Below are positions 55,667 through 62,796 of a stretch of 64,000 bases of DNA, piece after piece. Position numbers and translations under genes: made by a program. Within the stretch, counting starts at the first letter, position 1. The number at the start of each line of letters is the position of its first letter. Source of the DNA: Psychrobacter coccoides (GTDB lineage Bacteria > Pseudomonadota > Gammaproteobacteria > Pseudomonadales > Moraxellaceae); assembly GCF_017498085.1 (NCBI RefSeq), contig NZ_JAGBKM010000012.1, positions 31,723 to 95,722 of the forward strand, in the 5' to 3' direction. The notes under the pieces were generated by a model. The model did no database searches, had not been told where the DNA came from, and saw only the letters and a program-made list of their open reading frames with translations.

Positions 55667-55828
55667 GCTCTAAGTGTCTTTAACAAAACTACTTATTAAT
55701 ACTAAGTGTGGGTCATACAAGATGTCGATATAGTTTAGGAGTAGGTTACGCTTGCAAGAGTGATACTTTTCGACGATGTAAATACTCTCTCTGTCGATAA
55801 AACATAAAAATCACTTGCAATATGCACC

Positions 55829-55843
55829 AATGTAAATTACATT
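55829..55843. promoter_or_regulatory. Palindromic operator candidate upstream of the fumarylacetoacetase gene
   Basis: AATGTAAATTACATT is a perfect palindrome (7-base arms around one A) about 75 bases before the fumarylacetoacetase ATG. It overlaps a possible promoter: TTGCAA at 55815-55820, 17 bases, then TACATT at 55838-55843. A dimeric repressor bound here would block it. No regulator gene is in the window. Confidence 0.45.
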
Positions 55844-55918
55844 ATAGTAAACCTATTATCTTATACGTAATAAATATCGTTAACCATTTATAACCTAACT
55901 GCCTGCAAGGAGCTATTC

Positions 55919-57211
55919 ATGTCAATGATTGACAAAAACCTCACCTCATTTATCGATATCGCTAGTGATTCTGACTTTTCCATCCACAACCTACCTTACG
56001 GCATCTTTAGCGACACTGCCAAAGGTGAGCGCCGTGCCGGAGTAGCGATTGGCGAACAAGTATTGGACCTATCTGTCCTAGAAGCCAAAGGACTGTTGAG
56101 CCTAAAAGGCGGGCCTTACTTTAATCAACCCACCTTAAATGCCTTTATCGAATCAGGTCGAGACAACTGGACCCAAGCTCGCCAAACCATCCAAACCTTA
56201 CTCTCTGCCGATAATGAGACATTGCGTGACAACCAAGAGCTACAAAGCCAAGCGTTATTTAAGCAAGCGGATGTCACCATGCACCTGCCGGTTCATGTTC
56301 CTGGTTATACCGATTTTTACTCGTCTAAAGAGCACGCCACCAACGTCGGTACTATGTTCCGTGATCCCAATAACGCTTTGTTGCCTAACTGGACTGAGAT
56401 GCCTGTTGGGTACAATGGTCGTGCCAGCACTGTCTTTGTCAGTGGTGAAGCAGACATCGTACGTCCATCTGGTCAGCTCAAGCCGAATGATAGTGAGCGT
56501 CCCATCTTCTCCCCCTGTAAGCGTCTCGACTTTGAGTTAGAGATGGCATTTATCGTTGGTAAACCTAACCAGATCGGTGAGCCCATCGCCATTGAAAATG
56601 CTTGGGATCACATCTTTGGTATGGTGCTATTTAACGACTGGTCAGCCCGTGACATTCAGAAGTGGGAATACGTGCCACTAGGCCCATTTAACGCCAAAAC
56701 CTTCGCCTCTGAGATCTCACCATGGATCGTCACTATGGACGCACTAGCGCCTTTCAAAACCGAGCTGCCCACCCAAGACCCACAGCCTTTGGCCTATCTA
56801 CAAGAAACAAAGTCTGACAGCAGCTACGACATTAATCTATCCGTTGCCATCCTCCCTGAAGGTGCCGACACCGCCACCACCGTTGGCGAAACCAACTTCA
56901 AATACATGTACTGGTCCATGGCCCAGCAGCTCACGCACCACACCATCACAGGCTGTAAAGTAGAAGTCGGCGACATGATGGGCTCAGGCACCATCTCAGG
57001 ACCGACACCAGACTCCTATGGCTCCATGTTAGAGATTGCTTGGAACGCCACTAAGCCTGTAGAGCTTAAAGGCGGCGGTACCCGTACCTTTATCGAAGAT
57101 GGTGATACCGTCATTATGAAAGGCTACAGCGAAAAAGATGGCATACGTGTCGGCTTTGGTGAAGTGCGCGGTAAGGTTTTGCCTGCGTTAGATTTTAATT
57201 TTGACGCATAG
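55919..57211 (+). CDS. Fumarylacetoacetase
   Basis: A 430-residue fumarylacetoacetate hydrolase, the last step of homogentisate (tyrosine and phenylacetate-type) degradation, giving fumarate and acetoacetate. The catalytic motif DFYSSKEHATNVG has D132 and H139, and metal ligands are E207 and E209 in DFELEMAF and D240 in NDWSARDIQ. K260 follows in GPFNAK, and QQLTHHTITGC and MGSGTISGP complete the site. Full length. Codon use is strongly C-ending, especially in the second half, unlike most neighbours. Homogentisate dioxygenase and maleylacetoacetate isomerase are not in the window. Confidence 0.93.
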   Translation: MSMIDKNLTSFIDIASDSDFSIHNLPYGIFSDTAKGERRAGVAIGEQVLDLSVLEAKGLLSLKGGPYFNQPTLNAFIESGRDNWTQARQTIQTLLSADNETLRDNQELQSQALFKQADVTMHLPVHVPGYTDFYSSKEHATNVGTMFRDPNNALLPNWTEMPVGYNGRASTVFVSGEADIVRPSGQLKPNDSERPIFSPCKRLDFELEMAFIVGKPNQIGEPIAIENAWDHIFGMVLFNDWSARDIQKWEYVPLGPFNAKTFASEISPWIVTMDALAPFKTELPTQDPQPLAYLQETKSDSSYDINLSVAILPEGADTATTVGETNFKYMYWSMAQQLTHHTITGCKVEVGDMMGSGTISGPTPDSYGSMLEIAWNATKPVELKGGGTRTFIEDGDTVIMKGYSEKDGIRVGFGEVRGKVLPALDFNFDA

Positions 57212-57227
57212 ACTTTTATACAAACTA

Positions 57228-57330
57228 GGCGTAAGACCATTGGCGACTATAGTAGTAACGATAGCTTCGTGAGTTAGGCCAGATAGCTGTCCGTTGTTAT
57301 AACTTTAGGATTAACCCAAGGTTTTACGCC
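57228..57330. repeat. Inverted repeat pair upstream of the VOC gene
   Basis: GGCGTAAGACCATTGG (57228-57243) and, in reverse complement, GGCGTAAAACCTTGGG (57315-57330) bracket about 70 bases. The pair could fold in RNA between two cistrons or be the ends of a small element. Confidence 0.5.
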
Positions 57331-57349
57331 CTATCAAAAGGATATTGAT

Positions 57350-57925
57350 ATGAGCTTTAAAATAGAAAAAATCCACCATGTAGCATATCGCTGCAAAGAT
57401 GCCAAAGAAACCGTTGAGTGGTACAAGAAGCATCTGAACATGGACTTTATCTTAGCCTTTGCCGAAGATCATGTGCCCTCAACCAAAGCTTTTGATCCTT
57501 ACATGCACATCTTTTTAGATGCTGGTAATGGTAACGTGTTGGCGTTTTTTGAAGTGCCCAATCAGCCTGAGATGGGCTTTGACCCCAATACCCCAGATTG
57601 GGTACAACACCTAGCGCTAAAAGTAAAAGACCGTGAGGCTTTGCTTGCGGCAAAAGAGCAGTTGGAGTCGGCTGGGATTGATATTGTCGGTGTCACCAAT
57701 CACGGTATCTTCCATTCTATTTATTTCTTTGATCCTAATGGTCATCGTCTAGAGCTGACCTATGATGACATCGCTTCAGAAGAAAAAGTCTCTATGATTA
57801 CTGAAGAGATGAAGTACGACATGCTAGAGGAGTGGTCCCGTACTAAGAGAGCGCCCGCTCATACGCAGTTTTTGCATGCCGATGAGCTTGCTGAGGCAAA
57901 GAAGCAAGTGCCGGTGGGTGAGTAA
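57350..57925 (+). CDS. VOC-family (glyoxalase-like) protein
   Basis: A 191-residue vicinal oxygen chelate protein. Two beta-alpha-beta modules carry the expected metal ligands: KIHHVAYRC at the start, HIFLDAGNGNVLAFFEV, WVQHLALKV, and GHRLELTYDD near the end. The C-terminal 50 residues are helical with EEMKYDMLEEWSRTKRA. VOC proteins include ring-cleavage dioxygenases and isomerases. Between fumarylacetoacetase and an aromatic hydroxylase it could open a ring or isomerise an intermediate, but the reaction is not known. Confidence 0.83.
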   Translation: MSFKIEKIHHVAYRCKDAKETVEWYKKHLNMDFILAFAEDHVPSTKAFDPYMHIFLDAGNGNVLAFFEVPNQPEMGFDPNTPDWVQHLALKVKDREALLAAKEQLESAGIDIVGVTNHGIFHSIYFFDPNGHRLELTYDDIASEEKVSMITEEMKYDMLEEWSRTKRAPAHTQFLHADELAEAKKQVPVGE

Positions 57926-58094
57926 ATATCGGTAATTAACCGTATTTGATTAACGGTCCCTAAATAACAGCCTATAAATAACTGTCCCTAAATGTATAGC
58001 CAAACAATCATGGATGAACAAATGGCTGAAGTTCAATGAGTCAAGTTAGCAGTCTATCGGAGACTACTGCACGCGTTTAAAAAGGATTTTAAAC

Positions 58095-59748
58095 ATGCAT
58101 ATCCCAACGCAATCGCCCAGACAGTCATTGTATTTTGACTATCAAGTCTATCCTTATTATCACAGTCAACAAGATACTCAATCTGATGAGCAGACTGTTA
58201 CCCTAGTGGGTGGCGGTCTGATAGGTATGACTACGGCAATTATGTTGGCCAAGTATGGCGTAAAAGTCATATTAATCACCGATGAGCAGCAGCTAGCTGA
58301 GGGCAGTCGTGCGCTGGTCTATACCAAGCGTAGTCTGGAAATACTCAATGCAGCAGGCGTGGCTGATACAGTGATGCAAAAGGCACTGCCTTGGACACAT
58401 GGCAAAACTATCTAGAAAGCTATCTGTTAGAGCAAATTGAACAGCATGACGATATTGAGGTCAGGTGGGGCAATAAGGTCGTCGATCTTGACGATCATAA
58501 AGATCACGTCACCTTGAGTATACAAACGCCAGAGGGCGAATATCAGCATACTTCAAATTGGGTGGTTGCCGCCGATGGTGGCCGCTCTTTTATTCGCTCG
58601 CATTTGAATCTAAAAATGGAAGGTGACAGTTACGAAGGTAGGTTTGTTATTGCCGATATTCGTATCAAGCTTGATTACCCCACTGAGCGGTTGGCGTTTT
58701 TTTCACCAGATTGGAATCCAAACAATACCATATTGATGCATCGTGAGCCTGATGATATCTGGCGCTTTGACTATCAGCTCGATCCTACTGTAACGCCTGA
58801 AGAAGCATTAAAACCTGAAAATCTCAAAAAAGCGGTCGCCGATCAACTCAAAATGATTGGTAAAGATCACTTAGAGTGGCAGCTTGATTGGAGCACGGTA
58901 TATTCAGCGCGCGCGTTGACTCTCCCTGATTTTGTGCATAACCGCATCATATTTGTCGGCGACGCTGCTCATTTGTTACCGATATTTGGTGTGCGTGGTG
59001 CCAATACAGGCTTTCAAGATGCTTTCGATCTCAGCTGGAAGCTGTCATTAATGGCTGGGGTAATCAAGACCTGCTACAAAGCTATAGTACCGATAGGGTG
59101 CAAGCCGCCAAAGAAATCTGTACCGAAGCGGGAAAGTCAACGCGCTTTATGTCGCCGCCTAGCCATGGCTATCAGGTTTTGCGCGATGCGGTATTGTCAC
59201 TATCACTAGAGCATGACTTTGTCCGTCCTCTATATCATTGGCGCACTTCTAGACCTCACGCTTATCATTCATCGCCGCTAAACAGTCAAAATGATGACAA
59301 TGCTTCCATGAATACTATAACGGCTAATGGTGAGCTGTTTCCAAACTTAAAGACCTCTAACGGTACATATCTATACGATGAACTTAACGGCGGGTTTTCT
59401 GTGTTGGTTTTTACTAATGACGCTATCAGTTGCGACTTACAGCAAGAGGTTAAAGCTTTAACAGATCAAAACATTCCCATTAAAGTCATTGCTCTTTCAA
59501 CTACCGAATGCTCTATTCAAGGTGCCGATGTGACGTATCAGGTCGATAAGCAAGTGCGGGCCGAAAGGTATTTTACACAAGAGGGCAGCGTTTACTTTGT
59601 GCGCCCAGATCACCATATTGCTGGTCGCTGGTTAAACTACGATGACCATGTAGCACGGGCAGCCCATGCAATTACGAAAACCTTGGCGCCGTTTTTACAA
59701 CGACAGCAGACGGTTAAAGCCAATAAACAAGGAAGTCAATGTGAGTAG
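58095..59748 (+). pseudogene. FAD-dependent aromatic hydroxylase (MhpA/PheA type), broken
   Basis: Three frames together give a flavin monooxygenase: the dinucleotide motif TLVGGGLIGMTTAIML, then VVAADGGRSFIRSHL (DG motif), then IIFVGDAAHLLPIFGVRGAN (GD motif), and a thioredoxin-like C-terminus with YFVRPDHHIAGRWL. The first break is at 58395-58420. WTHGKT in one frame joins QNYLESYLL in another, and the stretch of about 40 residues normally between them is missing, which implies a frame-shifting deletion. The second break is near 59045-59065, where LSLM passes into a frame continuing GWGNQDLLQSY. Remnants remain readable, so decay is recent. It would have hydroxylated a phenolic acid. Confidence 0.85.
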
Positions 59749-59946
59749 TATCGAGATCATGAAGGACATATAGCCATTGAAGATTTAGAGGAGGTTTATG
59801 ACGCTCTAGCAAATGCAATTGATTCAGCGCCTGAACATAAACGAGAATTGTTTTTGGTAAAGCTGGCGTTATTAAATGCCAATGCCTTAAATGACAAAGA
59901 AGACTTTATTGCAATGATCCATCAAGCATCAGTGTTTGAGGATTAA
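59741..59946 (+). pseudogene. DUF2783-type small protein, frameshifted
   Basis: GTG at 59741 has AAGGAAG at proper spacing and reads V-S-S-I-E-I-M-K-D-I then stop. In the next frame a continuous peptide, HEGHIAIEDLEEVYDALANA and on to FIAMIHQASVFED, runs to TAA at 59944-59946, but has no start codon. It resembles the DUF2783 proteins that follow such hydroxylases in other bacteria. The break is near 59755-59765. Confidence 0.65.
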
Positions 59947-60000
59947 TACGACATCCGCTTTAGCACTACTAAAACTTAATCACTGAGAAAGGATTCTATA

Positions 60001-61068
60001 ATGAAGACCAAACTATCTACCTCAATAGCACTAGCCACCACACTGACTCTATCTGGCTTGGCCTTATCTGCATGTTCTAATAATGAGCAAGCAGCATCAA
60101 CTGATGGTGGCACAGATGAAGTGACCACGCTTCGGTTTTCGCACTTTATGACGGCTAATGACAACATCAATACCGAAGGGTTTGAGCCTTGGGCTAGAAA
60201 GATCGAAGAAGAATCAAATGGCCGTATTAAGGTTGAGATTTATCCTTCTGCGACCTTAAGCAAACCAGGTGCCACTTATGATGCTGCTGCCAAAGGAACG
60301 GTGGATATCGGTATGCAAGTACAAGGCTACACAGCTGGGCGCTTCCCTTTAACCCAAGTAGTTGAGCTGCCGGGTATATCCAATACAGCAGAGCAGCAAA
60401 CTTGTATCTTGTACGAGCTGTATAACAGTGGTGCCATCTCCAGCGAATATGAAGACACCCATCTACTCTCCTTAATGGGTTCAGGGCAGGGCGCGCTACA
60501 TACTGTTGATAAACCGATTCGTACACCAGCAGATATGAAGGGTTTGCGTATTCGCCAGCCATCAGTGGTTGCCAGTCATGTTATCGATACGATTGGTGCA
60601 GCGCCTGTAGGGATGCCTGCCAGCGATACCTATACCTCATTGCAGCGCGGCGTCATTGATGGACTCGCTTTTACTTGGCAGCCGATTCAAGCATTCCGTC
60701 TTGATGAATTGCTCAACCATCATACCAACATTCCTTTTTATAACTCGACCTTCGTAGTGACCATGAATAAGGATAAATACAACAGCCTGCCTGATGATCT
60801 GAAAAAAGTCATTGATGACAATTCAGGTCTCGTGATGTCCAATCGTATCGCTAAGATATTTGATGACAGTAATGACGCCGCAATGGCCGCCGCTCGAGAA
60901 AAAGGCGATACCATGATCGATATCCCAGACCCACTCAATGATCCTGATTGGAAAGGTCCATTACTAGAGGGTACTCAAAGATATCTTGATGAGTTAGCAG
61001 AGCTTGGTTTGGACGGCGAAGCCGTATATGAGCAAGCAAAAGCCGCTGCCGTTGGCTGTAAAGTTTAA
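60001..61068 (+). CDS. TRAP transporter substrate-binding protein DctP (copy 1)
   Basis: A 355-residue solute-binding protein of a TRAP transporter. Its signal has a lipobox-like LALSAC (C24), so it may be anchored as a lipoprotein in the periplasm. DctP features are LRFSHFMTANDNINTEGFEPWA, then DIGMQVQGYTAGRFPLTQV, IRTPADMKGLRIRQPSV, and VIDGLAFTWQPIQAF, with the conserved Arg (RIRQP) that binds a carboxylate. The ligand is probably an organic or aromatic acid. It has a close paralog immediately downstream with the same leader AGAAAGGATTCTAT. Confidence 0.92.
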   Translation: MKTKLSTSIALATTLTLSGLALSACSNNEQAASTDGGTDEVTTLRFSHFMTANDNINTEGFEPWARKIEEESNGRIKVEIYPSATLSKPGATYDAAAKGTVDIGMQVQGYTAGRFPLTQVVELPGISNTAEQQTCILYELYNSGAISSEYEDTHLLSLMGSGQGALHTVDKPIRTPADMKGLRIRQPSVVASHVIDTIGAAPVGMPASDTYTSLQRGVIDGLAFTWQPIQAFRLDELLNHHTNIPFYNSTFVVTMNKDKYNSLPDDLKKVIDDNSGLVMSNRIAKIFDDSNDAAMAAAREKGDTMIDIPDPLNDPDWKGPLLEGTQRYLDELAELGLDGEAVYEQAKAAAVGCKV

Positions 61069-61167
61069 CTGACTAATAGGAGGCGGATAGTTGTCAATAA
61101 ATGGTTGTTACCTAATCACTATAGGTATCTAACCATTCAAACTTAACCATCAAGAAAGGATTCTATG

Positions 61168-62250
61168 ATGAAAATTAAGCTTTGTAAGACTAGGCTTGTG
61201 ACCAGAGTCACTTTAGCTACTGCGATTGCTCTGTCTGGCGTTGCCTTATCAGGTTGTTCTAACAACGAGCAATCCGCTTCTGCCAATGGCTCGTCGGATG
61301 AGGTTACCATTCTTAGGTTCTCACACTTCCTGAATGCCACTGACAATATCAATACTGCAGGGTTTGAGCCTTGGGCAAAAAAAATCGAAGAGGACTCAAA
61401 TGGTCGTTTGAAAGTTGAAATCTATCCGTCATCCACTCTTAGTGAGGCGGGCGCTACCTATGACGCCTCTGCTAAAGGCACTATTGATATCGGCATGCAG
61501 GTGCAAGGCTATACCGCTGGACGTTTTCCATTGACGCAAGTGGTAGAGTTGCCTGGTATATCTAATACTGGACAGCAGCAGACCTGCATACTATATAAGC
61601 TTTATGACGATGGCATCATCTCTGATGAATATGCAGATGTCCATTTGCTGTCTTTGATGGGTACTGGGCAGGGTGCTTTGCATACTGTTGATACCCCCAT
61701 CCGTACGCCAGCAGATATGAAAGGCATGCGTATTCGTCAGCCCTCGGTGGTTGCCAGCCATGTTATCGATGCTCTAGATGCCGCTCCTATTGGCATGCCG
61801 ATTGGCGATGTTTATACCTCATTGCAACGCGGCGTCATTGATGGTATGGCCGTTACTTGGCAACCTATTCAAGCGTTTCGTCTCGATGAGTTACTCAACA
61901 CTCATACCAACATTCCTTTTTATAACTCAACCCTTGTCGTGTCCATGAATAAGGACAAATATAACAGTTTACCTGACGACCTAAAAAAGGTCATTGATGA
62001 CAACTCAGGGGTAGAGATGTCTACTGAAATCGCTAAGATATTTGATGATAGTAATGCTGAAGTCATGGCTGCCGCACGTGCCAAAGGCGATACGATGATT
62101 GATATCCCAGATCCGTTGAACGATCCTAATTGGAGAGAGCCTCTACTGGATGGCACTCAAAGATATCTCAACGAAGTAGCAGAAAAAGGTCTGGATGGTG
62201 AAGCGGTTTATGAGCAAGTAAAAGCCGCCAGCGCCACCTGTAAAGTTTAA
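61168..62250 (+). CDS. TRAP transporter substrate-binding protein DctP (copy 2)
   Basis: A 360-residue paralog of the preceding DctP, by eye near 80 percent identical over the mature part. Lipobox LSGC follows GVAL. Differences cluster around residues near the ligand pocket (for example VIDALDAAPIGMPIGDVY against VIDTIGAAPVGMPASDTY), so the two may bind different acids. The leader AAAGGATTCTAT is repeated too, indicating duplication of the gene with its ribosome-binding site. ATG 61168 matches the start of copy 1; the ATG at 61165 is alternative. Confidence 0.92.
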   Translation: MKIKLCKTRLVTRVTLATAIALSGVALSGCSNNEQSASANGSSDEVTILRFSHFLNATDNINTAGFEPWAKKIEEDSNGRLKVEIYPSSTLSEAGATYDASAKGTIDIGMQVQGYTAGRFPLTQVVELPGISNTGQQQTCILYKLYDDGIISDEYADVHLLSLMGTGQGALHTVDTPIRTPADMKGMRIRQPSVVASHVIDALDAAPIGMPIGDVYTSLQRGVIDGMAVTWQPIQAFRLDELLNTHTNIPFYNSTLVVSMNKDKYNSLPDDLKKVIDDNSGVEMSTEIAKIFDDSNAEVMAAARAKGDTMIDIPDPLNDPNWREPLLDGTQRYLNEVAEKGLDGEAVYEQVKAASATCKV

Positions 62251-62268
62251 CCTACAAGGCATACTCTT

Positions 62269-62796
62269 ATGATATTTTTAACCAAACTCAGCACCCTCAT
62301 CTCCAGGCTGTGTCAGTTTATCGGCGGCATCAGCCTAGTGATCATCGTCCTCGTCACCATCCTTGACGTCGGCGCCCGCTACATCTTCAAACTCACCGGC
62401 GGCGACATGGGCTTCACCGTCAAAGGCAGCGTCGAGATCGTCTCCTACTTCATGCTCTTCGCCCTACTGGCCGCCTTTGCCGCCTATGTCGAGCGCTCAC
62501 AAATCATCGTCGACGTCTTCACCCAAAAGATGCCCAAAGCCATCAAAGGCTACATGATGGGCATCTTCATGATGGGCTTCTTCTTTATCGGCCTCGTCTT
62601 CACCTGGGGGTTATACGAAAGCGCCCTAGACGCCATCGAATTTGGCAAAGTCACCCAAGACCTCAGACTCTCCATGATGCCCATCTACCTGATCAGCGCA
62701 GCACTCAGCCTACTACTGGCCATCCGCTCACTCATCGAATCCATCAACATCTTTAGAACAGGCGAATTCTTTGACGCCGAGGAGGCAGGCGCATGA
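62269..62796 (+). CDS. TRAP transporter small membrane subunit DctQ
   Basis: A 175-residue membrane protein with four helices typical of DctQ. The motif VTILDVGARYIFKLTGGDMGFT is family-typical (D-x-x-x-R-Y). It ends GEFFDAEEAGA and overlaps the DctM start as ATGA. The codons end in C far more than in the DctP genes: the change is visible from about 62281. Confidence 0.9.
   Translation: MIFLTKLSTLISRLCQFIGGISLVIIVLVTILDVGARYIFKLTGGDMGFTVKGSVEIVSYFMLFALLAAFAAYVERSQIIVDVFTQKMPKAIKGYMMGIFMMGFFFIGLVFTWGLYESALDAIEFGKVTQDLRLSMMPIYLISAALSLLLAIRSLIESINIFRTGEFFDAEEAGA

Larger units (their letters stand above)
55605..55918. other. Promoter region of the catabolic operon
   Basis: A 314-base region with the carboxypeptidase terminator at its left, and at its right a candidate promoter with an embedded perfect palindrome. 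No gene seen. Confidence 0.6.
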
